DNA of 64,000 bases from an uncultured Bacteroidales bacterium. Its GTDB lineage: Bacteria; Bacteroidota; Bacteroidia; Bacteroidales; Paludibacteraceae. The notes beneath the pieces are model-generated. The model was not told where the DNA came from. It did no database searches and saw only the letters and a program-made list of their open reading frames with translations. Made by a program: the position numbers and the translations under genes. Below, piece after piece: positions 1 through 9,364 of the stretch (positions within the stretch are counted from its first letter, which is position 1; every line of letters starts with the position of its first letter). The stretch is taken from the NCBI GenBank assembly GCA_902782665.1, contig CACZOA010000109.1:1-64000 (forward strand). Direction: 5' to 3'.

Positions 1-2640
1 CAAACTGATAATAGCCAAAACTAAAACCGGATACGAGCTTCTCTCATAGAATAGCATCTTTCGTATTCTAGAGAATCCGAACAAAAGTGTTCCCTCCAAC
101 ATCCAGCACATAGTCAACCATGGGTGGCCAATATGAACCAAGATAGCTGTCGTCACAACAAACACAGCCATACCCTTCAAATATGACGCCGCTATCTTCA
201 TCCAAGAATCCTTCGTCTCCTCATTCTCCACCATCGGATAACGACGGTCGATAACAGCCGCAAAGACAGAAAGTGCGATAAACACAAGCGTGTCGACTAT
301 CGACAAGACACTACTATGTGAAACAGCATCAGCAGATGTGAATGCTTTGAAGAATGGAGTCATTATTTTCAAATGATCTACATTCGGATTACCCCAGTCT
401 ATCATCAAGCTACTGAATGCCAAGGCAAAAACAGGATATGAGCTTTTCTCAAAGAACAAGTTTTTGCGTACTCTTGCGAATGTGAACAATATCGTCGCCT
501 CCAACATCCAACACATAGTCAGCCATGGTCGTTCGATATGAACCAAGATAGCCGTCGTCACAACAAACACAGCCATCACCTTCAAACATAGCGACGCTTT
601 CCTCATCCATGAATTCTGAGTCTCCTCATTCTCCACCAAAGGATAACGGTGATCAATCACAGTAAGGAAAATACATAGAGCTATAAAGACAAGTGTGTTT
701 ATAATAGACAATGCACTACCCTGAACCGCTGCTGTAGAGACATCCCACATCGTACGATAATGAGCGAAAGCCTCAAACATCGGCGTCAGAATCATCAAAT
801 GTCCTCCATTCGGATTTCCCCAGTCGATAATCAAACTGACAAGTGCCAAGAAGAGAATAGGATAAGACATCTTTTCGTAGAATGGACGCTGGTAAAGTCG
901 AGAAACTGTAAACAAGACTGTTCCCTCCAACATCCAGAACATTGTCAACCAGTGACCTGTCATCCAAACTAATATCGCGATAGTCAAGAAACTGATGGCA
1001 AGACCAGCAATCAAACGGCTGACAGACTTATCCACCATATCCTTTTTAACCAACATAAATGCGACAACAGCATGAAGTATTGCGTTGAACAAAGTGAACC
1101 ACACAACAGATGGTGCCAACATCGCATTGTTGTACATCACGTTATAACCCAATCCAAAGAACAGGAATGAGTTTGACAATAGAAAATGAATATCGAAATG
1201 CTGGAATATCAAGCTATGTTTCACCTTATATGCCAAGAAAGTGACATAGAAGATGGTAAAATTAACAAACAAGAACAACAACATCTTAACACTGTCTGGA
1301 TCAGCTTTGAAATTGCCGAATCGATAGATAGCTATAAGAATCAGCCATGACGACAAGAATGCCGACACAAACAATATTCGCCAGTAACGTTTCACCGAAA
1401 TAAACATCACTCCGGCATTGATGATGGAAATGTAAGAGAAGAGGATCCAAGGTGAGCCACCCTCACCTGTGCTTAATGCAAATGGTATGACGTAGGCTCC
1501 GACCAATCCGATAATGGCTATGATCTCCATATCATAAGAGCATGCGAGCCATACCGTTGCGACGGTGATAAGTGTCATCGCCACAAATGCTACCGACATT
1601 GGTATCAATCCGTAGAGATGGTAGGAGAAGAAAGTCATGAAATATAGTGTTGCCATTGAACCACTTGCCAAGACAGCACTTAGTTTTTTATAATCCTTCT
1701 TCAGTTTTATAGCGACTCCCTGAAGTGCGGCACCAAAAACCACACCCATTATCATACGCATTGCCGGGCTCAACAACTGATGCTCAATTGCGTATTTGCC
1801 ACCAATAGCGACACCAATAAGTACGATCAGAATTCCCAATTTGCTGATTAGGTTCTCACCAACAAATTTCTCCCAATCAAAATTATCTCGTAGTTTATCA
1901 AATATTGTCTCTTCTTTAGGTTCTGCTTTTGCAGATGTTTGAGCAGTGTTAGTTTTGCGAGTTGTCTCATTCTCAGCTGTTTTCTGAGTACTCTCCGCTC
2001 TGAATGGCTCCTGAGTCTGCTCTGGATTTACAGTCTCTTGTACTGGCTCTGATGTAACAGCCTCTTGTACTGGTTCTGATGCAGTAGTCTCCTGTACTGG
2101 TTCTGATGCAGTAGTCTCCTGAACTGGCTCTGATTCAACAGTCTCCTGAACTGGCTCTGATTCAACAGTCTCCTGAACTGGTTCTGATGCAGTAGCCTCC
2201 TGTACTGGCTCTGATTCAACAGTTGATTTATTCAAATCAGAAACGACTGTGGATGAATCCATACCTGCGACGCAAGCCTCATAAGACGCAGCTGGTTCAA
2301 ATTCCTCTTTAGCTGTTCCATTCTCAACGTCGACAGGGACTTCATTCAAAACAAAATCAGATGCAGAAGCCTCTTCTTTTACTTGTTCTGTTACTACAGG
2401 TTCTGGCTCGGTTTCTGCCGATGTCAGGACAGCCAGTTCACTTCTAAGAGAACGTATAGACTCTGACAAAGAAGACAACTGAGCACTCATATCCAACATC
2501 ACAGAAGAATACTGAGACTTGAACTCTTGAAATGCGACTTCGACCTTATATAGCTCTTCTTGAAGACTCTGTTTCTGAGCCTCCAACATATCTATTTTCT
2601 GCCGAAGTTCCTCTATCTTTTGATCTTTATTCATAAACAT
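1..2640 (-). CDS. DUF2339 multi-pass membrane protein, partial (C-terminus beyond window)
   Basis: The reading frame stays open from an ATG at 2640 (a second in-frame ATG is at 2634) down to the left edge, so about 880 N-terminal residues are visible and the stop lies outside. Residues 1-65 are a predicted coiled coil rich in E, Q, K and L. Residues about 65-250 are an acidic, low-complexity linker that includes 27-bp tandem repeats (2020-2225). At about residue 254 comes WEKFVGENLISKLG, which is characteristic of DUF2339 proteins, followed by many hydrophobic segments. The membrane part contains repeated blocks of 135-142 residues. DUF2339 proteins are large integral membrane proteins of unknown function. 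There is no clear Shine-Dalgarno site, which is usual here. Family assignment is firm; function is unknown. Confidence 0.85.
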   Translation of the reverse strand, partial: MFMNKDQKIEELRQKIDMLEAQKQSLQEELYKVEVAFQEFKSQYSSVMLDMSAQLSSLSESIRSLRSELAVLTSAETEPEPVVTEQVKEEASASDFVLNEVPVDVENGTAKEEFEPAASYEACVAGMDSSTVVSDLNKSTVESEPVQEATASEPVQETVESEPVQETVESEPVQETTASEPVQETTASEPVQEAVTSEPVQETVNPEQTQEPFRAESTQKTAENETTRKTNTAQTSAKAEPKEETIFDKLRDNFDWEKFVGENLISKLGILIVLIGVAIGGKYAIEHQLLSPAMRMIMGVVFGAALQGVAIKLKKDYKKLSAVLASGSMATLYFMTFFSYHLYGLIPMSVAFVAMTLITVATVWLACSYDMEIIAIIGLVGAYVIPFALSTGEGGSPWILFSYISIINAGVMFISVKRYWRILFVSAFLSSWLILIAIYRFGNFKADPDSVKMLLFLFVNFTIFYVTFLAYKVKHSLIFQHFDIHFLLSNSFLFFGLGYNVMYNNAMLAPSVVWFTLFNAILHAVVAFMLVKKDMVDKSVSRLIAGLAISFLTIAILVWMTGHWLTMFWMLEGTVLFTVSRLYQRPFYEKMSYPILFLALVSLIIDWGNPNGGHLMILTPMFEAFAHYRTMWDVSTAAVQGSALSIINTLVFIALCIFLTVIDHRYPLVENEETQNSWMRKASLCLKVMAVFVVTTAILVHIERPWLTMCWMLEATILFTFARVRKNLFFEKSSYPVFALAFSSLMIDWGNPNVDHLKIMTPFFKAFTSADAVSHSSVLSIVDTLVFIALSVFAAVIDRRYPMVENEETKDSWMKIAASYLKGMAVFVVTTAILVHIGHPWLTMCWMLEGTLLFGFSRIRKMLFYERSSYPVLVLAIISL
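94..931 (-). repeat. Internal 405-426 bp tandem repeats in the DUF2339 gene
   Basis: The word CTCCAAC and its surroundings recur at 94, 499 and 925, giving unit lengths of 405 and 426 bp (135 and 142 codons). Copies one and two are almost identical over 131-171 and 536-576 (one mismatch in 41 bases), while the third copy has diverged. Each unit encodes several hydrophobic helices, so the membrane domain appears to have grown by unit duplication. Confidence 0.75.
2020..2225 (-). repeat. 27-bp in-frame tandem repeat in the DUF2339 linker
   Basis: The hexamer TCTGAT (+ strand) recurs at 2048, 2075, 2102, 2129, 2156, 2183 and 2210, exactly 27 bp apart, with a degenerate unit near 2020. Read on the minus strand each unit encodes nine residues of the form SEPVQE followed by TVE, ATA or similar, so copy-number change would keep the frame. 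It sits inside the hydrophilic linker between the coiled coil and the membrane part. Confidence 0.9.
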
Positions 2641-2690
2641 GCTTTGATTTTAACCAAACAATCAATTCTATATTTCGGTAGTTTATTTTC

Positions 2691-2731
2691 AAAAGGTCCG
2701 CAAAACGTAAAAAAAGTTTTACGGACCTTTT
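2691..2731 (-). terminator. Probable terminator hairpin upstream of DUF2339
   Basis: A 16-bp stem (2691-2706 with 2716-2731) has one mismatch that becomes a G-U pair on the minus strand. The arms end in A and T runs. It lies 100 bp past the stop of the minus-strand lipoprotein gene and before the DUF2339 start, so it probably ends the lipoprotein transcript. Confidence 0.55.
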
Positions 2732-2829
2732 ATAAATCAAAAATTTATGGACAATCTAGGTTTAATCTGTCCAATAAGAAAACCAATCGGTTTGATATTC
2801 TATCTGATTAAATCCTTTGGTAAGATTAT

Positions 2830-3525
2830 TTACTTAGCCACGGCACGAACGGCACGACCCATCCAACGTCCACCCTTATCTACAGCACGTGACTCAGAGA
2901 AAAAGTAAACAGCCATTGCGAAATCTCCGGATGTCTCAGCGGCATCACATAATGTAGAAGACCAGAATCCTCCAATCATATCGTTTTTAACGACGTCGGC
3001 AGCACCTCTGACTCCAGATGCAGGAAGGAAGATTGAATTACCGTTCTTTCCAACAACAGAGTATCCGTTAACACCGTTCAACTCAGTCCAGTTCCACTCA
3101 CACTCGTCAACAAGTTCCTTACACTGTGACTCGTTAGGCAACTGCCATGCATCACCTAAAATAACTGTGGCTGCATCATACTCTGTGCCAGCGATATCAG
3201 CACCGATATTCTTCCACACTTTCTTTGCAGAAGAGTCTGCGGCCAAAGAATCAGGAACATTATAATATGAGTAAGTTGTATCTGAATAGACTTCCTTAGG
3301 AGTAGTCTCACCCCACGCAAAATATTCACCATATTTCTCAGGTGATTCAGCACCGACGTTGCATGACGCCCACTTTGTGCCACTTGTAAGGCCAAGGTCA
3401 ACAGGCTCTACCTTTGTAGAGTTAAATCCATCAACATTGTCATTTTTCTTCTGCTCGTTGTTCACACAACCTGTTGCTGAAAGGAACAATCCTAATGCCG
3501 CAACAAAATTCAATGTTTTCTTCAT
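2830..3525 (-). CDS. FISUMP-like (Fibrobacter major paralogous domain) lipoprotein
   Basis: 231 residues. The N-terminus has a lipoprotein signal with lipobox LSATGC (Cys20), so the protein is probably anchored in the membrane and may be exposed at the surface. The body from about residue 42 shows VDLGL, WASCNVGA, YFAWGET, WQLPNESQCKELVD and FLPASGVR, the order seen in the Fibrobacter succinogenes major paralogous domain, a C-lectin-like or DUF1566-like fold of unknown role. A paralogue lies at 38868-39551. The gene appears monocistronic, with a terminator candidate at 2691-2731. Substrate or ligand is unknown. Confidence 0.8.
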   Translation of the reverse strand: MKKTLNFVAALGLFLSATGCVNNEQKKNDNVDGFNSTKVEPVDLGLTSGTKWASCNVGAESPEKYGEYFAWGETTPKEVYSDTTYSYYNVPDSLAADSSAKKVWKNIGADIAGTEYDAATVILGDAWQLPNESQCKELVDECEWNWTELNGVNGYSVVGKNGNSIFLPASGVRGAADVVKNDMIGGFWSSTLCDAAETSGDFAMAVYFFSESRAVDKGGRWMGRAVRAVAK

Positions 3526-3589
3526 ATTTTTTACTTTTTGTTATAACGATGTCTAAACATCAAATCCTAATATATTTACCAATCATTCA

Positions 3590-4396
3590 CTACCAAGAGC
3601 CGCCGCCTCCGCCTCCGCCGAAGCTACCTCCGCCGAAGCCGCCAAAACCGCCTCCGAATCCACCGCCACTACTACGGCCACCGCCAAAGCCACCACCAAA
3701 ACCGCCAGAGAATCCTCCCTGTGAGAACGGATCATTATAAGTGACACGACGACGAGGTCTGTAATCAGTGTCGTTATTCGAACCTCCACCTTTACTATTA
3801 CGTCCGGCAGAAATCATAAGAATAACGATTATAATGATGAAGATGACAATCACATACGGAAAATCCTCATCCTCAGCTTCCGCGGTAAACTCACCTCGCG
3901 TCGCACGTCTCATATATTCAGCACCAGCAATGATTCCTCCTCCATAATCATTATTTCTGAAATATGGAATCATGACATTGTTGACGATACGATAGCAGAT
4001 AATGTCAGGCAGAGATGCTTCAAGTCCATAACCTGTAGCGATAAACGCACGTCCCTTCTCCCTCTCAGTCTTCGGCTTTACAAGCAGGATGGCTCCATTA
4101 TTATGTTTCTTGGTACCGACTCCCCACTTTTCTCCAAGCTGTTGGGCATAATCCGCAATATCATATCCGTCAAGCGATGTCACAGTCACCACACAGATCT
4201 GTGTAGACGTTGCTTTACTGAATGCGACGAGAGAGTCTTCCAACACCTGTCTCTGGGCAGCGGTCAGAAGCCCGGCAAAATCGTTGACAAGACGTTCCGG
4301 CTTGGGTTTGTCGGGAATTTCTGCCCAGCAAACCAACGTCGGCAAGCATAAAAGCAATGCCATTAGCAGCGTCTTCAACCTATTTCGCATCTTCAT
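3590..4396 (-). CDS. TPM domain protein with glycine-rich tail (YgcG family)
   Basis: 268 residues. A signal peptide (cleavage near CWA-E, residue 26) is followed by a TPM domain (about 35-170; LVNDFAGLL near the start, GYGLEASLPD later). One membrane helix lies near 182-199, and the tail from about 218 is almost all Gly with Phe and Ser, ending GGGGGGGSW. This is the usual architecture of the YgcG/TPM family, thought to act with LemA in the envelope; biochemical function is not settled. The gene is third in an operon after lemA and a short TPM gene, overlapping the latter by about 17 bp. An ATG at 4390 is an equally possible start. Confidence 0.85.
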   Translation of the reverse strand: MKMRNRLKTLLMALLLCLPTLVCWAEIPDKPKPERLVNDFAGLLTAAQRQVLEDSLVAFSKATSTQICVVTVTSLDGYDIADYAQQLGEKWGVGTKKHNNGAILLVKPKTEREKGRAFIATGYGLEASLPDIICYRIVNNVMIPYFRNNDYGGGIIAGAEYMRRATRGEFTAEAEDEDFPYVIVIFIIIIVILMISAGRNSKGGGSNNDTDYRPRRRVTYNDPFSQGGFSGGFGGGFGGGRSSGGGFGGGFGGFGGGSFGGGGGGGSW

Positions 4397-4823
4397 AAGC
4401 TATTTCGTTTGGCAACTCATCAATATCATTGTCGACTGGAGGAAAGAATTCCGCAAGTTTTTCTCCACATTTTTGGATTCCAGCAACCAATCCTGCGCCA
4501 AATTCTTCCTTCTTGAAATACTCGATCATAAGAGCACACACGTCATTCCAGAAATTCTCAGGCACAACATTATTGATTCCTTCGTCCCCGATAACCGCGA
4601 AACGGCGGTCCTCACTTGCGATGAAAAACAACACTCCGTTCTTCCTCAATGTCTTGTCCATCTCAAGAGAATAGAAAACATTGACAGCCGACTCCATAAC
4701 ATTTTCACCAGCCTTGTTAGCGATATTCACACGGATCTCGCCGGAGCAGTTTTTTTCTGCCTCTGCAATAGCGTCGATCACATTGCGACACTCTTCAACC
4801 GATAAAAATGACTTCGCTTCCAT
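4380..4823 (-). CDS. TPM domain protein (short form)
   Basis: 147 residues, with no signal peptide and no membrane helix at the N-terminus. The TPM fold is recognised by GEIRVNI, the KNGVLFFIA strand, RRFAVIGDEGIN and the C-terminal FGAGLVAGIQKCGEKLAEFFP. The start codon shares one base with the lemA stop (TAATG), so translation is probably coupled. Together with the neighbouring lemA and the glycine-tailed TPM gene it forms a three-gene operon common in Bacteroidota. Function is unknown; a cytoplasmic or periplasmic partner of LemA is inference. Confidence 0.85.
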   Translation of the reverse strand: MEAKSFLSVEECRNVIDAIAEAEKNCSGEIRVNIANKAGENVMESAVNVFYSLEMDKTLRKNGVLFFIASEDRRFAVIGDEGINNVVPENFWNDVCALMIEYFKKEEFGAGLVAGIQKCGEKLAEFFPPVDNDIDELPNEIAYEDAK

Positions 4824-5401
4824 TAGAACTGAACTTTTGGAGCTGTTTTAGCAGCCTCATCAGCCTTGAAATATGCCTGCTTCTCAAAGCCAAACATAGA
4901 TGCGATAAGGTTGTTAGGGAATGTAGAGATAGTTGTGTTATAGTCCTGAGCCATAGTGTTGAACTTCTTACGCTCCACTGAGATTCTGTTCTCTGTTCCC
5001 TCAAGCTGAGCCTGAAGTTCCAAGAAATTCTGGTTTACTTTCAAATCAGGATACTGCTCGTGAACGACCATCAACTTAGAAAGAGCTTCAGTCAAATTAT
5101 TCTGAGCCATCTGATAAGCCTTGATGTTATCCTCAGTCAAATTAGTTGGATCAATAGTGACCTTAGTAGCATTTGCACGTGCATTGATAACTGCAGTCAA
5201 TGTCTCGTTCTCATGCTTAGCCGCACCCTTGACAGTCTCTACCAAGTTGCCGATCAAATCCATACGACGCTGATAGCTATCCTCTACCTGTGCCCACTGA
5301 CCAGTGACAGCCTCACGCTTCTCTACCATTGTGTTGTAAGAACAACTTGAAAGGAATGGCACCAAAATTGCCATCACCAAAAACAATTTGAATTTCTTCA
5401 T
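4823..5401 (-). CDS. lemA: LemA family lipoprotein
   Basis: 192 residues from the ATG at 5401. I prefer this start to the longer frame from 5455 because it begins the signal peptide directly; lipobox LSSC places the lipidated Cys at 20. The mature part has the LemA pattern: RREAV-like helix, WAQVEDSYQRRMDLI, NLVETVKG, HENETLTAVINARA and a C-terminal YNTTISTFPNNLIA. LemA proteins are helical envelope proteins of unclear function that usually travel with TPM-domain genes, as they do here. It is first in the lemA-TPM-TPM operon, 85 bp after recN on the same strand. Confidence 0.9.
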   Translation of the reverse strand: MKKFKLFLVMAILVPFLSSCSYNTMVEKREAVTGQWAQVEDSYQRRMDLIGNLVETVKGAAKHENETLTAVINARANATKVTIDPTNLTEDNIKAYQMAQNNLTEALSKLMVVHEQYPDLKVNQNFLELQAQLEGTENRISVERKKFNTMAQDYNTTISTFPNNLIASMFGFEKQAYFKADEAAKTAPKVQF

Positions 5402-5485
5402 CTTATTAAATTTAGTTATTATTTTTTCTGTATCACTTAATTTATTTTCAAACAATATGCCTCCGCACTCATCCGTACGTTCCTA

Positions 5486-7144
5486 CTAACGAAGACCTAA
5501 TAAATCTTTGGCATTCTGAATTGCAGCTTCAGACGGGTTTAGACCACTTAGCATCTGAGCAATTTCGGACACACGTTCGTCGGCAGATAATTTCACTATA
5601 TGAGAGACTACTCTATCTCCATCCTCCTCTTTGTAGACCTTGTAATGCGACTCTCCTTTCGAAGCGATCTGTGGCAGATGTGTAATCGCAACGACCTGCA
5701 TTCTCTTGCCCATCGCAGCCATCACCTCTCCCATACGGGCAGCCACCTCACCAGATATACCAGTGTCAACCTCATCAAGTATGATAGTCGGCATCTTCTT
5801 CACTTCCGAAAGCAACGACTTCAAACTGAGCATCACACGTGAGACCTCTCCTCCAGATGCGATTTCAGCAATCGGAAGCATACGTTTATCTTTATTAGCT
5901 GAAAATAAAAACGTTACCTCGTCGGCTCCATCCAAAGTATATTGAGAAGATTTCTGCATGTCGACGGAAAGTTTCGCAAGCGGCATTCCCATCAACGACA
6001 TTGAAGACTCAACAGTAGATTCTATTTTCTGCAAAGAGCCACGTCTTTTTTCAGAAAGAGACGCTGCACTCTTCTCCATCTGCTGGAAATACTTTGCGAC
6101 GTCTGCCTCAAGAGACGCGATCTGCTCGTCTGCGGAAGAAAAATTGTTCACACGTCGCTCCAAATCGGCTTGAATCTCTTTCAATTCAGCGACTGTGCTC
6201 ACTTTATGACGTTTCTCCAAAGAGTATATTGTGTCGAGACGTGAAGAGACAAATTCAATTCTCTCCTGGTTGAACTCCACCCTATCTGCAACATCCTTCA
6301 CAACTGCAGATATATCCTTCATCTCCGCCAACACCGCATTTGTACGCTCGGCAAGAGAATCCAACTCCGGTGCGAATGACGACACTGAAGAAAGAAGGTT
6401 CACTGTCTGCTTCAGACGGACATTAACCGCATTGTCATCATCTTCCACAAGATTGACTACTGAAGAAAGAGCTGTTTTGATGGTCTCAGCATTCTGAAGA
6501 AGATTGTTCTCTGTTTCCAACTCTTCCTGCTCACCATCCACAAGATTGGCAGCCTGCAGTTTATCAAGCTGTGATTTCAGATAATCAGCGTCGCGAGCAT
6601 CGTTTTCCATCTGCTCCTTCAGACGCTCCAATTCTCGTTTTGCTCCATTCCACTGCTTATAATCAGACTGATATGCAGCCAATTCTTTTTTTGAATCTGC
6701 CACTGAATCCACCACTGACAATTGGAAACCAGAATCTTTCAACAGCAGATTCTGATGCTGGGAATGGATATCAATAAGCATCTCTCCAAGTTGTTTAAGT
6801 TGAGAGACACTCACAGGTGTATCATTTACAAACGAGCGAGCTTTTCCAGATGGAGTAATCTCCTTACGAATCACACACTCGTCATCATAATCAAGTTCAT
6901 TCTCTTCAAAAAATGGACGGTATCCATAGTCAGAGATGTCGAACGTTGCCTCAATGACACATTTCTTTTCCGCATCCTTGAAATACTTCGATTCAACCTT
7001 TCCTCCCATCAACATACCCAACGCTCCAAGCAAAATAGATTTTCCCGCACCGGTCTCACCTGTGATCACAGAGAAACCGTTGTTGAAATCGATCTCACTT
7101 CTTTCAATCAAAGTATAGTTGTCTATCTCTAAACGAGTAAGCAT
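5486..7144 (-). CDS. recN: DNA repair protein RecN
   Basis: 552 residues, the normal length. This SMC-like ATPase acts in recombinational repair of double-strand breaks in the cytoplasm. Walker A GETGAGKS is at 29-36, the ABC signature ASGGEVSRVML at 429-439 and Walker B TIILDEVDTG at 453-462, with a long coiled coil between. It follows porD by 2 bp on the same strand, so it is the last gene of the coaBC-porD-recN unit, an order seen in many Bacteroidota. Confidence 0.97.
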   Translation of the reverse strand: MLTRLEIDNYTLIERSEIDFNNGFSVITGETGAGKSILLGALGMLMGGKVESKYFKDAEKKCVIEATFDISDYGYRPFFEENELDYDDECVIRKEITPSGKARSFVNDTPVSVSQLKQLGEMLIDIHSQHQNLLLKDSGFQLSVVDSVADSKKELAAYQSDYKQWNGAKRELERLKEQMENDARDADYLKSQLDKLQAANLVDGEQEELETENNLLQNAETIKTALSSVVNLVEDDDNAVNVRLKQTVNLLSSVSSFAPELDSLAERTNAVLAEMKDISAVVKDVADRVEFNQERIEFVSSRLDTIYSLEKRHKVSTVAELKEIQADLERRVNNFSSADEQIASLEADVAKYFQQMEKSAASLSEKRRGSLQKIESTVESSMSLMGMPLAKLSVDMQKSSQYTLDGADEVTFLFSANKDKRMLPIAEIASGGEVSRVMLSLKSLLSEVKKMPTIILDEVDTGISGEVAARMGEVMAAMGKRMQVVAITHLPQIASKGESHYKVYKEEDGDRVVSHIVKLSADERVSEIAQMLSGLNPSEAAIQNAKDLLGLR

Positions 7145-7146
7145 AA

Positions 7147-8058
7147 TCAGTTTCCTTTCTGCAACTTTTCGATATCCTTCATATCAGGAGCAATAGCAGA
7201 TACAACGCTATAAACTTCATCACGAACCTTCTGATCATCAAGACGATACAGATTATACAACTCATCAAACTTAGTGTTGACAAAAATCTGTAGCGGCAAA
7301 GCAAAAGGCTTAGCACGCTGCATCTCACGCAAATAAGTCATCTGCTCCATAATCTTAGCCTTTCCCTTATTCAAATCGTCAGCCATCACATCAAGTCCAA
7401 GACGATGATATTCATAATAGACATTACGAAGATTAGCCATATTGGCATCCAGATACAACGAGATCAACGAATATCTGTTGTTATCACTCGCCAAAGCTTT
7501 CCATCCAGCATCTTCCGAACCACGTGCAGCGGCGGAAATCATCTCTGCTTTTTCAAAGTATGGCGTGCCACCAAGAGATGAAAAACTGTCGAATTCAAGA
7601 CCAAGTACTATATTAGCATAAAATGCCAACACAGCCATAAGATTCTGACTTACATCATAATAGCCGTCTGAATAATCAAGACGGTCACCGGGATTATAAG
7701 TGAATTCAAAATTCTTATCCTGAAAATTGAACAAAGGAGTTGTATACGTTGTGTTGAAGACGGGACGGCTCGCAGTAACTGATAAAACACCCGTCTGTTT
7801 TCCTCCATTGGCCTCAGATGTACTCTCCAAGTAAATGGTAAAAGTCACGTCGATACGCTCATTCTTCTGAAAAACAGCGTCTGTCCACTTGTGAGTATTA
7901 AAAAAATCAGCAAGAGACGATTCCAAATCCTTATATAAATCTTTATTTGATCCAGACACCTTGTCGGAATTGACCGTTACTGAACAGTTGAATTCCTGAG
8001 CTATTGAAAACATAGTTCCCAAAACAAACGAAACAAGTGTCAAAAAAACTTTTTTCAT
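7147..8058 (-). CDS. porD: DUF4835 / PorD family exported protein
   Basis: 303 residues with a Sec signal peptide (cleavage near residue 20, SIA-QE). The start of the mature protein, FNCSVTVNSDKVSGSNKD, and KWTDAVFQKNERID match the DUF4835 family, which from memory is annotated as type IX secretion system protein PorD. The gene starts 4 bp inside the end of coaBC and ends 2 bp before recN, as is usual in this phylum. The two large proteins with T9SS sorting domains in this window fit an organism that has the secretion system. Its exact mechanical role is not known to me. Confidence 0.8.
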   Translation of the reverse strand: MKKVFLTLVSFVLGTMFSIAQEFNCSVTVNSDKVSGSNKDLYKDLESSLADFFNTHKWTDAVFQKNERIDVTFTIYLESTSEANGGKQTGVLSVTASRPVFNTTYTTPLFNFQDKNFEFTYNPGDRLDYSDGYYDVSQNLMAVLAFYANIVLGLEFDSFSSLGGTPYFEKAEMISAAARGSEDAGWKALASDNNRYSLISLYLDANMANLRNVYYEYHRLGLDVMADDLNKGKAKIMEQMTYLREMQRAKPFALPLQIFVNTKFDELYNLYRLDDQKVRDEVYSVVSAIAPDMKDIEKLQKGN

Positions 8059-9275
8059 AAGCCTTTCTTTTTTGCTATTTCCACTACAGCATCCACAATG
8101 TCTGCCGCAACCTCTTTTTTAGTTTTCAAAGGATAATCCTTTATGTCTCCACCAGCGGTAAATATTGTAATTTTGTTGGTATCGACCTGAAAACCAGCAC
8201 CTTTATCTTTCAATGAATTCATCACTATGAAATCGAAATTCTTACAAGAGCATTTATCTTTCGCATTCATTGCCTCATCATTCGTTTCCAAAGCGAATCC
8301 CACATTCACCTGATTTTCTCTTTTTATTTTACCCAATGCCGCAGCGATATCCGGATTAGGGACGAGAGTCAATGTCATCTCTCCCGTCTTCTCTCGCTTA
8401 ATCTTTTTGTCTGCGACAACAGAAGGGCGATAATCTGCAACAGCAGCACACAGAATCTGCACATCAGCAGCCGGACTGTTTTCTACAGCGGCATCGTACA
8501 TCTGTTGAGCGGACTCAACATTGATTCTGGTTATTTTTTCGTTAACTGTCTTCAACGAAGTAGGGCCAGCGATCAATGTCACCTCAGCTCCACGATCCGT
8601 GCACTCTTCAGCCAAAGCAAATCCCATTTTCCCCGACGAATAGTTCCCTATGAATCTCACAGGATCGATCTTTTCGTATGTAGGGCCAGCAGTGATCATC
8701 ACTCTTTTGCCAGCCAAATCTTTCTTTGTCTCAAAAAAACTCTCCAACGCCACAACAATATCCGCAGGCTCTGCCATTCTTCCCTTACCCTCAAGGCCTG
8801 AAGCCAAGAAACCGGTTCCTGGTTCAATAACATGGTTGCCATACGAAATCAAAGTAGCGATATTTTTCTGAACAGCAGGATGTTTATACATATCCAGATC
8901 CATTGCCGGAGCAAAAAAGACCGGACATTTAGCAGACAGATATGATGTCAGCAACAGATTGTCAGCCACACCGTTAGCCATTTTGCCGATAGTGTTGGCT
9001 GTAGCCGGAGCGATCAGATAAACATCAGCCCACATACCAAGATTGACGTGACTGTTCCACTCACCATTTTCCGGATTGAAGAAATCAACCAAGATTGGAT
9101 TTTTGGAAAGAGTGGCCATTGTGAGCGGAGTGATAAACTGTTTAGCCAACGGAGTCATAACCACCTTGACTTCAGCGCCACGCTTCACAAACTCACGTAC
9201 CAATGGTGCACACTTATAGGCAGCGATACCTCCAGTGATGCCCAGCAATATGTGTTTTCCTGATAATGTCGACAT
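8055..9275 (-). CDS. coaBC: Bifunctional phosphopantothenoylcysteine decarboxylase / phosphopantothenate-cysteine ligase
   Basis: 406 residues. It makes 4'-phosphopantetheine from 4'-phosphopantothenate and cysteine in coenzyme A synthesis, in the cytoplasm. The CoaC flavoprotein half begins ILLGITGGIAAYK and includes the FMN site region with APAMDLDM. The CoaB half follows GPTYEKIDPVRFI (about residue 195) and contains AAVADYRP and KIKREKTGEMTL, the ligase signature. Both halves look complete. It overlaps porD by 4 bp, so translation is probably coupled. Confidence 0.97.
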   Translation of the reverse strand: MSTLSGKHILLGITGGIAAYKCAPLVREFVKRGAEVKVVMTPLAKQFITPLTMATLSKNPILVDFFNPENGEWNSHVNLGMWADVYLIAPATANTIGKMANGVADNLLLTSYLSAKCPVFFAPAMDLDMYKHPAVQKNIATLISYGNHVIEPGTGFLASGLEGKGRMAEPADIVVALESFFETKKDLAGKRVMITAGPTYEKIDPVRFIGNYSSGKMGFALAEECTDRGAEVTLIAGPTSLKTVNEKITRINVESAQQMYDAAVENSPAADVQILCAAVADYRPSVVADKKIKREKTGEMTLTLVPNPDIAAALGKIKRENQVNVGFALETNDEAMNAKDKCSCKNFDFIVMNSLKDKGAGFQVDTNKITIFTAGGDIKDYPLKTKKEVAADIVDAVVEIAKKKGL

Positions 9276-9364
9276 ATATCTAACCGAATTCCGTCTAAAA
9301 AAGAAAAAAAGAGAGTACGGCAGATTACTCCTCCGAACTCCCTTTTATATCACATAAATACGAA

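Noticed and set aside
2028..2219. Minus-strand frame with repeated RRLLHQNQ-type residues
   Set aside because: It is an alternative frame of the tandem repeat in the DUF2339 gene, which is itself on the same strand in another frame.
2020..2225. Regular 27-bp repeats considered as a CRISPR array
   Set aside because: There are no unique spacers; units are contiguous and lie in frame inside a coding sequence.
2560..2811. 83-residue plus-strand frame
   Set aside because: It crosses the DUF2339 start and a terminator hairpin; no signal or family.
3474..3740. Plus-strand proline-rich frame
   Set aside because: It is the antisense reading of the glycine-rich tail of the TPM protein.
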